From Pomphorhynchus laevis (lineage: Eukaryota > Acanthocephala > Palaeacanthocephala > Echinorhynchida > Pomphorhynchidae): DNA of 64,000 nt. The translations under genes were made by a program, and so were the position numbers. The stretch's first letter is position 1; every line of letters starts with the position of its first letter. This document shows positions 11,026 to 21,623 of this stretch, one piece after another. The notes under the pieces were generated by a model that did no database searches, had not been told where the DNA came from, and was given only the letters and a program-made list of their open reading frames with translations. The DNA lies in assembly GCA_012934845.2 (NCBI GenBank), contig WNNJ02000942.1:1-64000 (forward strand), in the 5' to 3' direction.

Positions 11026-11160
11026 TGTAAAAATTTTCCATTTAAGGAAAATTTGTTTTGCCTGTAAAAATTTTCCATTTAAGATATAAATCTAATTATA
11101 ATAATATTTATATTATTATATTTTAATATTAATAATAATATTTATATTATTATATTTTAA
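11026..11160. repeat. Short tandem repeats at the element/flank border
   Basis: CTTGTAAAAATTTTCCATTT at about 11025 is repeated as CTGTAAAAATTTTCCATTT at 11062, about 36 bases apart. A second small duplication (AATAATATTTATATTATTAT) follows at about 11099 and 11132. The repeated leader makes the exact 5' border of the element uncertain by one repeat unit. Confidence 0.65.
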
Positions 11161-12393
11161 TTTTCACATCGTTACAGTATCTAAGTTGTATTTAATGTTC
11201 TTACTTGTAAAGCTTTTAAATGTCAATCGAAAATAATAATTTAAATAATTATTTTGTTTTCATTATAAATATTACGGCTTTTAAGGATTAATAGAAATTA
11301 TGCTTAAAATTTTATTTTCACTACGTGAATTACGAAACTGATAATATATTTATAAGGTTTACAGTATTTTAAGCAGCATTTAAATTATTAATACCCGATC
11401 TTTGAATTAACATTTCTGCTGCTCTGAAATTCAAGCACATATCTTGCGATGAAGTTTTAGTTAAGCCAAATTTGTAAAAGTACATATATGCACGCCAGCA
11501 ATTATGCAATCTGTAGAGTGATATCATCACTGGTCGTCAGTGTCGATGTGAGTGTAAGAATTACAAAACGATTTATACAATAGATCAAGATTGAGCAACA
11601 GATAACAATTCAGTGCATTTACTGTTCACAAATTTTAAACAAAATATCACCACCTTTTATCAAAAATGTTGCCACAGTTACTCTCTAGTGATGTTATCAT
11701 TCACTGAAGTTCGTATCTTAATCTTGATCATTAACAAATGCACTTGATGGAGGAATACCGCGCTCTGTAGCGGTGATGCAATTGAGCGAGTTCAAAACCA
11801 AAATTCTTAATTTTTTATAAGCATTATTGAAACAAAATGGTTTATATTTACTGACAGAAATATAATTAATGAATCATTACAAAGTTTGAAGAGTGATTGT
11901 CTATCAATTTGTAAAGAGTTATAACCTGTCAATTTTATTCTGTTTTTAAACATCATTTAAATTTTAAATTATTACCGTTTGTCATGTTCACATAAAAGCC
12001 ATTTAGAGAAAAGTCTAATTCGTCCATTATTTTAATAGAATACTTTCCACTGATACTTTTGTATGCGTTGAGAAGTAGAAATTTAAAATGAATATTTAAA
12101 TGTTTTTAATTTAATTGAAATTAAGGCTTTATTCACTGTATTCTGCAATGTTAGCAGAGTGCTACCAATGGATAAGATTTCAATCCTTAACTAATTATTT
12201 TTATTTCAGTAATTTAGAATTACGGTTAGAAATAATTTGGAAGAGCTAATATTTTTCAGGTGGTAGTAACTATTTCTCTATCCTAACAAAGCAGCTGTGA
12301 AAAATGCATCGGAACGATGTATTTCCTCCTTTAAAATTTGATTATAACATATTATTCTAACATATAATATATTAATTACAATCAATCTATAAC
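11145..12393. repeat. 1.25-kb direct repeat, copy B (uninterrupted)
   Basis: Matches 5114-6362 in order and orientation with very few differences. It is followed at 12394-12435 by TTTTCCATTTAAGATATAAA and more, the same sequence that precedes it at 11071-11100. The original arrangement was therefore a tandem repeat, and the retroelement landed at the end of the first unit. Confidence 0.88.
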
Positions 12394-12740
12394 AATTTTC
12401 CATTTAAGATATAAATCTAATTATAATAATATTTTGATGGCATTTTTTTGGATTTTGTTTATTTTATCTGTGTAGTTTTTTATTGCTCAAAATATTTATT
12501 AATTAAATTATTGAAATGCATTTTAAGAAAAACAATATCATTATATACTATTGTAATACGTAAAATTTTATTATTTAATGTATAATATCTAATATAATTT
12601 GGAATACATGAATGCTAATGTAAATACATGTTTGGTGTTAATTCGCGTAGGTTATCGAAACGGTTTTTGTAAAAATTTGTTCAGTGTATGCTTATATTAT
12701 GTTAATATCTTTATAAATACCTTTCTCGTCATCAATATTG
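12394..12740. other. AT-rich spacer
   Basis: Apart from the ~40-base tail shared with 11071-11100, no coding sequence, RNA gene or repeat was recognised. Confidence 0.5.
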
Positions 12741-13475
12741 TTATTATTTAGAATTAAACTATCTGGATAAAATTGTTTAATCATTTATAAAATATAATTG
12801 TTAAAACAACGTGATTTATATCCTCTATTAATAAATGTATAGATAATATATATGTAGAATTTCAAAAATAATAATAGAAAAGGTTTATATCTATATATGA
12901 ACATGATATTAATACGAAAATAATAGCTATTTTTAATTTATATCAAAATGAGGACATATTCCAGTTTACAACTAGCACGTGTATGCATAAGCTATCATGC
13001 TTACTATATAATATTAAACAAAATACATTTAATATTGAAATTTTAAAAATTGCCATATTTCGCAATGATATTGGTTTTCTTCAAAATATTACTTTTAATA
13101 ATTTAATAAACACATATTTTAAACTAAGTCACTATAAAAATTAAATAAACAAAAAATTGTAAAATATATAAATTCACCAAATTATACAAGAATTTTAACT
13201 TTTAAACGGATAATTTTTATGAATAATAAATAATATGCTTTGTATTTGAATAAAACAAATTTAGATTATCATTGTATGACAAGCAATCAGTTATATTGAT
13301 AAATAATCTTTCATTAATTGCTGTAAAACTCTAATTCAAGTAATATTATTGGTTTGTAGCTTATATAATTATTTGCAAACTACTGAGAATTTATCAAGGA
13401 ATATCTCGATCAAAAGAAAACGCTATATAATTTATTTTAAAAAGTGACGTTATGAAAATTTACAAAAATTCAATA
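12741..13475. repeat. 735-bp duplicated block, copy B
   Basis: Near-identical to 1-735, same orientation, 12.74 kb apart. Identity ends abruptly at 13475, inside the stretch that in copy A leads towards the homeobox gene. The homeobox exons are not duplicated here. Confidence 0.85.
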
Positions 13476-13710
13476 TACAAAAAATTGTAAAATAAATTCA
13501 CTATATATATTAATTTTCTTAAGATATGCTTTATATGTACTCTAAAGTTAATTTAATTGTCTAAAGCTTCATTAATTCACAATTAAGTAAGATATAATTA
13601 TTTTTTTACCTCAAATTAAAACACCTATCATTTGTTTAAATATAGATGTCCATATTTTTAAAAACTTATGATTAATTTTATATATTTAAAAGTAGCGACA
13701 TATATTTAGA

Positions 13711-14060
13711 CAAATAGAAGGTGTTCCAACGGGAGGTAATAGTAGCTTAATTTTAGCTGACTTATTTTTAAGCTTTATAGATTATGAATTTGTTCATAAC
13801 TGTGTAAAAACTAAATCTAAATTATATAAAGATATGAAATATATGTTTCGATACATTGATGTTATATGTGTATTTAATTCTAATAATTTTTATTCAATTA
13901 GTGAACAAATTTATCCAGAAAGCCTTGTTCTTAACAAAACCAATATTAATGATAAAGAAGGTATATATCTAGATATGAACATTAAATTAACATAAATTAA
14001 AACTACTTTTAATTTATATCTTAAAGATGACCTATTTAAATTTGCAACAAACATATTTTT
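13711..14060 (+). mobile_element. Penelope-like reverse transcriptase remnant
   Basis: The plus strand reads GVPTGGNSSLILADLFLSFI, then KYMFRYIDVICVFNS, IYPESLVLNKTNI and GIYLDMNIKLT. This order and wording fit a widespread animal RT family (GIPMG.N.APLLADLFL, FRYIDD, YLD), probably Penelope-like. The usual YIDD is not intact and the coding sequence on both sides is gone, so this is a dead fragment. Related, more worn sequence lies inside the 735-bp repeats. Confidence 0.6.
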
Positions 14061-14539
14061 GCAAGAAACATACTATTTTACATCATGATATTCAATTAAC
14101 TGATGAGAAGCTGAACATTACGGCAGATAATATTCATGAAAATTATTGCACTGTTTATCGGCTGTCAGTTGCGCAATCCAATATTGTTCAAGTTTCTTAC
14201 GTTTAGCAGTATTTACAATATTTGTTTCCAAAATTATATAATCCATAAAATCTGCCAATTTGATGATTTGCCACTCCACTCCGATCAATACGCTCAGCTC
14301 TAATATCAGCTGTTTTATTATTCAAGCGAATATTGATCCGCTAACTCATTTCGCCAACTTGGTTTAATGAGCAACCACGACAAAAACCAGACATATCAGT
14401 TGTTTAGAGATAGATATTCTTTTACATACAAAAACATAATCATGCATAAATATGAAACATAAATATGAACAACAACCAAATGTCCGATCAATAGGATTTC
14501 CCTAATCCACAATTCTGGTATCAATTAGAACGGCCCTGG

Positions 14540-14960
14540 TGGATCATCACCATCCAGCATACATTAATGCGCCGTTTTCCGGCTTAACCACTCAGGTTCT
14601 CTCACACACCTGTGAGAGTCTAGTCGAGGCGGACCATGGAAGGTAATCTCGAGGTGATGAGCTTAAGAAACTTTGATCTTTGCTCGGGTGGACGTCCCCT
14701 GGGAAAGAAGACTAATATCGACATTGCTCGCAATTACACTCAACGTATATCATCTCTGACAGATGTAGGCCCGCTTCAGTGCCCATCTTGCTCTCTTCAG
14801 GGCACTTTGGATCATGTTCAAGTCTTATCCGGCCGACTGTTTAACCATAATTTTAAACTCCAAGTATCTTACTCGACTCGTGATGATGGGGAGTAATTGA
14901 TGCTGCAAAATCGAGGAGAGTATACCACGAGATGTTCATTGTGCTTAAGTGTTTTGAAAA
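14540..14960 (+). other. GC-richer patch with an unassigned 86-codon frame
   Basis: This patch has clearly more G+C than its surroundings. It contains an open frame at 14636-14896 that includes CPSCSLQG, a possible half of a zinc-binding site, and a run of CTCACACACCTGTGAGAG just upstream. The composition is like that of the REL-type elements elsewhere in the window, so it may be the 5' part of a mobile element. I do not recognise a family and cannot show that it is translated. Confidence 0.3.
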
Positions 14961-14999
14961 ATATAATGGTGGCAGCAAGGTATAAGACAGGAGAAAGTG

Positions 15000-15873
15000 G
15001 GAAGCCTTTTGTCACAACTGTAATAAGGTAGAACTGACGTGCATCAGGTGATCGAATTTTTCGATTAGCAGAAATGTTTTATGGATATTTAGTAATATAC
15101 TCCGTAAATATCAAATTTCTTCAAATTTCTTATATTAAATTTCTTTCACAAGAATGATGTCATTATCATCGAGGTAACGTTGGTTTGAAGAATAGTCGGT
15201 TAAAACTGGATAACGTTTGTTCATCAAAATTCTGTTTAGTACAAATCATAAAATTAGATAATTATTAATCACATTATTATCATTTTTAGATAACTTTTAT
15301 AAAAATAACAATTAAAATAATTTTGTGATTTACAAATTTTTAATTGCCATAAAATTCGTAGACTCAGTTAAATGATACTGTCGACCTGTTTACTGTGCAA
15401 ACAGATCGACGTACCAAATATTTTATTACTATTATTTGTTTTGTATTACAAAACTTATTTTCGAATATTTTTGATTTAATAAAATTAAATTATACATATT
15501 TTTATTTACATAATCTATCAAAATAACGTTCATAATAGATGTAAAATATTATTATATTATTTTAAATCAACTGTCAATTAAAATCTTATTAGCTGACTAT
15601 TCTATTTTCACATAATTAAAATATTGATTGTGCTACTATGTCATATTCATTTAACAAGTTGTTCTGTAATGTAATTCTGACTTTAATGTAAAATTGTCTG
15701 TTTGTGCAAACTGCCTTAGCATCGTTTCTGACAGAAATATCGACACTCGAATTTTTCTCCACTTAGTGTTTTCTAACACGTGACAAATTAAGTAAAAAAA
15801 TTTCAAATTAATTTACAAATTAAATTGTGTTTAATTTATAAATTATACACAACCATTAACTAGTTGTTGATAG
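15000..15873. other. AT-rich region without recognised features
   Basis: No exon or RNA gene supported. A short inverted repeat with GTCGACCTGTTTACTGTG and GTGCAAACAGATCGACGTAC lies near 15379-15415 and could form a hairpin. Confidence 0.35.
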
Positions 15874-15989
15874 TGAATGATGAATTTTTGTCGATGAACA
15901 TAAAAGTCAAAAATATTAACTTCGCTGGAACGGAATTCAAACATTTTTACAGTGAATTGAGAAACCTTAATTTTGGGATGCTTGAACAG
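15874..15989 (+). CDS. Orphan exon candidate (116 nt)
   Basis: Bounded by TAG at 15871-15873 and GTGATT at 15990, with an open frame throughout (2 + 114 nt, ending in phase 0). It encodes VNDEFLSMNI, FAGTEFKHFYSELRNLNFG and MLEQ. The FYSELRNLNF wording is loosely like the VPS33/Sec1 family (YAEIRDKNF), but the resemblance is short and I do not rely on it. No neighbouring exon with matching phase was found. It may be part of a gene whose other exons lie in unreadable AT-rich surroundings, or a relic. Confidence 0.33.
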
Positions 15990-17930
15990 GTGATTTGTCA
16001 TTTGCTTTAAGATGACTTGTGTTGTTGCAGTATATTTTTAATCCTCATTGGCATTGATGTTAATTTACTAAAAATATATTTCTCCATTCAATATTAACAA
16101 TTAAAAATTAAATTTGCAAATGCTTATCTAATGCAAGACTATATCATATATGATATCGAAAATTGACGAATATAAATAATATCGAATCTTGTTAATATAA
16201 TTATTAATAATTATTAATCATTTTACATAATGATCAACAATCTGTAAATATTTCGAAGGTCTAAACTACTAAACCTTAGAACTAACTCAGAGTTCTTCAA
16301 AACATTAACACGATTTTATATAAGATAAAATAGTTTGTGTCAATATTTTAGAATTGAAAAATTCTAAAATATTCTAAAATATTATCAATGAAAATTATTT
16401 TTGGTGGTAACCAAAACATTATTTTGCCAACAACAATTCTTAATTTAGCATTACTGTATTATGTAATGTATATCTTTTTTAGAATTGAAAGAAAAATCAA
16501 ATAAAAAAGTGCTTTAATATTCAAATTTTCGTTAAGTTAAGAGAGCATATGCGTCAGTACAGTAAAGCACTTTGAATAAAATTTTTGTATTATTCTCAAT
16601 AAAAATTATTCAAGAAATAATAAAATAAAAATTCTAATTGCAGAATGTAACTGTAAATTTCTTTAATTTGATAAAATTAATGAACATTTATGTACTCATA
16701 ATTTAGATATAAATAAAAACGGCGAATTAAGAAACATTCTTTCAAAATGATTAAATACAAGTAACGATAGAAAATGAAATTTATAATTCATTAGGTAAAA
16801 GCTTAAATCGTTTCTTTGATAAGATAATTAATACTGAAAGTTCAAATATTTCAGAATAAGAAATATTTATATTTCTACAAAATATAATTATGAAAACAAT
16901 TTTATTTTTAAAACTTTATAGCAATTATGACAATTTGTAGTATTTATACAATTTATGATGATTTTATAAATTATTTAAATTTATAAATAAAAAATTTTAA
17001 TTTTTAATTTTATAATTTTACAGCTGATATTTTTCGGCTTTATTAATGTTTTATAATACCAAAGAAGATAAATATAATGAGTAGATCTCTATGATATTTA
17101 TCCATAATAAATATTTAAATGTGATTAAGAATATAATAAATTCAATTTATAAAAAAATCACAAAATCAACTAATTCATAAAATTAAAATGTCATACTGCT
17201 TTAGTTATGACATCATAACCATAAATCATTTTGCGCGATAATTTCAGTTAGTATATTAATGTTTCTTTCTTTTTCTTTATCAATAGCAATATTCTTATTT
17301 ATCAAATTTTATTAATTAATCAATGAATTTTAAAAAGTAATGTTTTAATGACGTTTAATATGAATTTATCCGTTTTAAAAATAATTACATTCTAATTTTA
17401 TGAAATATACGTTTAAAGACCCCCTGCTATTCAAATCAAGAACAATATAAATAATTAACTTTTAAATCATAATATTAATTATAATATTATTTGATATAAA
17501 TTATTAAAAAAAATATTTTAAAATGATATTGTCAAATAATATTGTACTGCAAACATTTAATAATAAATTATACAACCGATTTGATAAGCCTAAAGTTTTA
17601 AAATTTCATTTTATACCAATTCATTACAGATTAGTACTGAATATATAATTAATTGTTGAGTATAAATTTTTATTCAAAGAATTGTGTTTTGACTTTCAAA
17701 ATATTGCCATGATTTAATATTATGGGAAATTTTTACAACCTAACGATAATTTTATAATTTGTAAAAGAATAGCAGGAAAACATTTAAATTTACAAATTTT
17801 GCTGAATTTTGTTGATTGCATTTTGATAAATATCACAGATATAATAATTGCTTTAATTACCAACACTTACCAATAAACAGAAATTACGTTTTCTAAAAGT
17901 TAGGTATTATCATGTTACGTGCCATTGCAA
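15990..17930. other. AT-rich intergenic DNA
   Basis: No coding, RNA or mobile-element signal recognised on either strand. Confidence 0.4.
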
Positions 17931-18165
17931 ATATTTCTTAATTATATCTAGTCAACTACAATTTTATGTTATATTTTAAACTCTGTTAATTTTTTAACCT
18001 CGTTTTACAACGAGGGTATAATTTTATACTCCTCTAATATTTTTTAGAAATATTTCTTAATTATATCTAGTCAAGTACAATTTTATGTTATATTTTAAAC
18101 ACCGTTAATTTTTTAATCTCGTTTTACAACGAGGAGAATTTTTTAAAATATAAATGCAATATATA
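17931..18165. repeat. 117-bp tandem duplication
   Basis: AAATATTTCTTAATTATATC starts near 17931 and again near 18048. Each copy ends with CTCGTTTTACAACGAGG, itself a short perfect hairpin (CCTCGTTTTACAACGAGG in the first copy). Confidence 0.75.
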
Positions 18166-18636
18166 AATTAATATATTATATTTATATTATAAATCGTTTA
18201 CAATTTATTTGATTTATCAAATTAATTCTATGTTGTACGTTGCAAGTTATCAATTGATATTATTTTATATTTTAATTTTTGACTTTGTTATTTCAGAAAA
18301 TTAATTGCTATTTGCCAAAGTTTAGTATTTAACTAGAATTAATTTTCTTCATTATTTAATCAAAATGTTTATTTCTCGGTAATACATAGTTTTTTTGACT
18401 ATTAGGAGTTTCCAGGCAACAACAACTTTCACTGTAATAACAGATTAATTTCTTCGAGCAAATTACGAATATTCTATTTCACCATATTTACAACTATTTG
18501 CAACTGTTCGATATTTTTTGCTTACGAGTAAGGCTTACTTTGTTTGATTAAAATAATTATTTAAATTCATACATGTATTTAATCATATAAACTAATATAT
18601 TGCTTTATATAATAATATATTAGTAATTATAAAGGC

Positions 18637-18699
18637 CCGACGCGAAAGAATGACGAAGCCTTTTCGTCATCACTGTGACTCATCAGTGATATTATAACT
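18637..18699 (-). ncRNA. Hammerhead-like fragment (family C)
   Basis: On the minus strand: CUGAUGA, stem II GUCA-CAGUGA-UGAC, GAAA, an imperfect stem III ending CUUCGUC, then AUUCUUUCGCGUCGGGCC. The last part is the 3' strand of stem I, whose partner (CGCGAAAGAAU) is missing upstream, so this copy is 5'-truncated and probably inactive. Related copies are at 52866-52928 and 53180-53225. Confidence 0.5.
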
Positions 18700-19059
18700 A
18701 ATCATTAATATATATTAATTAATATATTATATTAATATATAATATTTTAATATATATTAATATTTACAATTTACGATATTTCCTTTATCTAAACTTAAAT
18801 CACTTAGATGTTCATCATCTGATCTATAAACATTGTTTCTCTCGTTCGTCTGTTCTCTCGTATTCGTATCCACTATCTATCGACTTATCCTTTAGTGACC
18901 TCCGACTTCTACAAAGTATTCATAATTCTGCAAGTCGTATTTCGGCTACACATTTTGCACCACTCCATGACTTTTCAAAAGTCATCAAGTCTCTTTATTT
19001 TTTAAATGGCTAAACAAATATAGCTGCTTTATAATAAAGAATTTATTTGACTGAGACAA

Positions 19060-19830
19060 CTGATCAAATGATTTGAGTTTACGGATTGTCGAAATCTTAT
19101 CCGCCCAAGACTCACATCCATATAACATTATGAGTTATATCATTGACGTGTATTTCCTAGCCTTGGTAGGCACACGTTTCGGCTTTCCACAGTTTGACAA
19201 GTCCTTCAAAGGCTCTGCCCGCTTTGAGAACCTTCATGTTACTGTAATCTTCAAGATCTTTATTGCATCTGAGTATACAACCCAAGTATGGAAAGTTTGA
19301 TTGTTTTGAAAATATGGTTGTCAATAGTAGCAGGTTCCTCAAATACTAACAGGTTCCTCATTACAACCGAAACTCATTATTCTATATTTAGCCGTATGAA
19401 AAGCACAAAATCTGAAGCAAATGATGAAATCTGAAGGATCATCAATCTTATGTCAATAAAGCTCTCGGTCAACAGAACTATGCCGTCCTCAAACCTCAAA
19501 TAACATGTAAGTGGATTGTAACAGCATATCGAAATATTATTGTGAAGGTCCGTAAAGGTGAATGTAGAATGCTGTCAATAACAATGTTGAATAATGTTGG
19601 GGCAAGGACACTGTCTTTTCTTACATCCTTCAGGACCTCGAACTCTTCAATAAAGCATCCACGTTCTCATACTTTGCGGTTGTGTGCCATATAAGGCTTG
19701 TATTATGTTGCAGATTTTGTTAGGTAGTTTACACTCTCGTATAAGAAACCATGTGATTTAGCGGCAAACACTGTCAAAACCGTTCTGAAGTCTCGGAAGA
19801 TCATGATTGCTGTTGTCGAAATTTAATTGA
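19060..19830 (-). mobile_element. Decayed LINE reverse transcriptase (RTE-like)
   Basis: On the minus strand the remnant reads FRDFRTVLTVFAAKSHGFLY..., then FPYLGCILRCNKDLEDYSN, MKVLKAGRAFEGLVKLWKAE, and a degenerate continuation to about 19060. The YLG block and the following A..AF..L..W spacing fit LINE thumbs of RTE/L2 style. Several frames are needed to follow it, so it is long dead. Nothing of the endonuclease half is visible. Confidence 0.55.
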
Positions 19831-21623
19831 GACTATAATATATACCGCAGTGTAAATGGTCGATACAACTACAATTTCAAGTATAGAACACTAATGTACG
19901 TTTATTTGGTTATGCAGTTTGATGAAATCAATTCTCTTTTCTCTTAAAGCTTTCATAATGATTGAGGTTATTTAGGTTCTGGAGTCGGATTGCGCTTACT
20001 CTCATTTTTAAGTTCACATTTAAACGGCAACCTATTTATAAAAGCTACTGTGTACCAAAATACTTCAATTTATTTTGATTCAAAACATTTTTATTAATTG
20101 TATGCATTTTTATACATTTTTAAATTGTTGATATAATTAAATAAAGAATGTATTTAATATAATATAAATATATTTATATATGATTAGCCACTGTAAACAT
20201 TAAAACAATTATTTTTATAATTTCACATTTTCATTCAGTTACAGTATTTGTTCTTAAGAAACATTCATATTGATAAATTAATCATTAATAATTTAGTGAT
20301 TAATAAATATCAATTTAATATAATTAATATTTATTAATTTAATTTCTATAATTAAAAATTAAATTATAACTTAATTTTTAAATTATTAAAATTAGTAAAT
20401 GTTATAATTTAGTTATTTATTTTTAATATTTAATAATTTAATATTGATTAATCTGATTTAGTTATTAATAATCATTAAATCAAGCATTAACCAAAGATAT
20501 ATTGAAAAGTTTTTGAAATAGTGCCTTATAAGGTTTCTTACTTGTATTATTCGCGAATTATTAAAGAAAATAAGAAGATAAATGGTATAGAATATGAATC
20601 AGATTAATTATATATTGTATATAAACATTTTAAACTTTTAAACATTTTTCGTAATGTATTAATGAGCATTGAATAAAAAATGTAGTTTTTTGGTTGTTAG
20701 GTTGATTTTCTTTTTGTTGCAATTATGCGAGGCAAAAATATGCATTACAAGAAACAGTTAATGTCTTAGATCTTAAGATATTTGGATTTGTATTATATAA
20801 ATATTGTACAATGATATATCTTCAATTGATCTTGTTGAACAAATTTAATTAAAATCATTGTTAGTAATAATATATTGATATAAAGAAAATGACCTGAGGT
20901 GAATTAGGCACTATACTAGATTTCAGGATTATCGCTATTGTTGTTGTTGGGATACTGGCCATACAGGATAATCATTATTTATTAAAGATTCAATTAATGT
21001 TAATTTTTGATTCATATTTTGATCAATATATCCAGGAATTGGCGTTATGGTTAAATATGCATTCAAGTTTTATATAATCCCATTTCAGATTATATTAGGA
21101 CGCTTGAGATAAATGTAAGAAGCTTATCCGTACTGAGTAAGAGGTGCTGTTTAAAATGTATCAAAGTTTTTATATAATCCCATTGTAATTTTTACTCTTT
21201 AGATTAAACAATAAGAATCGATAAGTATAACTAATTGCATAATACATTTTTAAATAGTTTAATTGAAATAATAAATTAATTAAATTAATTTATTCCAATT
21301 AAAAAATTATAATAAAGTTTATTTTTCTACTAAGATTACAGTTTAAATCGAAATTGCGATAACATCTACAATAAATGTGATTGGTAACGAATTAGATAAA
21401 AAAAACAACTAATTAAACTTTAATTTTATTTAAATTTTTAAGTTAACTTTTTATTATTTGTGGAAGATGGTGTGTTAGTGAGATTTAGCATAAACAATAG
21501 CTGGTGATAGATATTAAGTAGTTAATGTTTAATAACTGTGAATAGAGTTATTCTGAATTAATATGCATAGATAAATTTGATCTATTAATAAATTTTAGCG
21601 ATTAATACATTTTTGTAATTTAG
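19831..21623. other. AT-rich region upstream of the first ZDHHC exon found
   Basis: The 5' exons of the palmitoyltransferase should lie here or further left, but no convincing N-terminal exon was found. A hydrophobic frame near 20930 (IIAIVVVGILAIQ) has no usable splice donor and I did not accept it. Confidence 0.35.

Larger units (their letters stand above)
6363..11061 (-). mobile_element. REL-type retroelement carrying a ubiquilin segment
   Basis: A 4.7-kb insertion bounded by the 9-bp direct repeat CTGTAAAAA (6354-6362 and 11062-11070). The duplicated locus at about 12380-12410 shows the uninterrupted form, reading CAATCTATAACAATTTTCC. On the minus strand the order is: a short 5' leader with a partial ~33-bp repeat; a C2H2 finger plus RT frame; the thumb and REL frame; a third frame joining the polyprotein tail to ubiquilin; a stop ten bases from the TSD. 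There is no poly(A) tract. RT motifs and a C-terminal restriction-like endonuclease point to the R2/NeSL/Hero side of non-LTR retrotransposons, but the clade is not certain. The duplication flanks are pre-existing DNA, not terminal repeats of the element. Confidence 0.72.

Noticed and set aside
5114-12393. The 1.25-kb direct repeats as LTRs of the RT-ubiquilin element
   Set aside because: The RT is of the REL non-LTR type, the 9-bp TSD lies inside the repeats, and copy B continues into the same tail on both sides, so the repeats are older host DNA.
1-13475. The 735-bp blocks as terminal repeats of one giant element
   Set aside because: A host homeobox gene and a satellite lie between them, and there is no matching boundary sequence or TSD within the window.
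14636-14896. 86-codon frame as a confirmed gene
   Set aside because: GC-rich and open, but no domain, no splice context and no family; left as an unassigned patch.
20900-21080. Hydrophobic frame as the first exon of the ZDHHC gene
   Set aside because: No splice donor at the required phase, and no resemblance to the N-terminus of the family.
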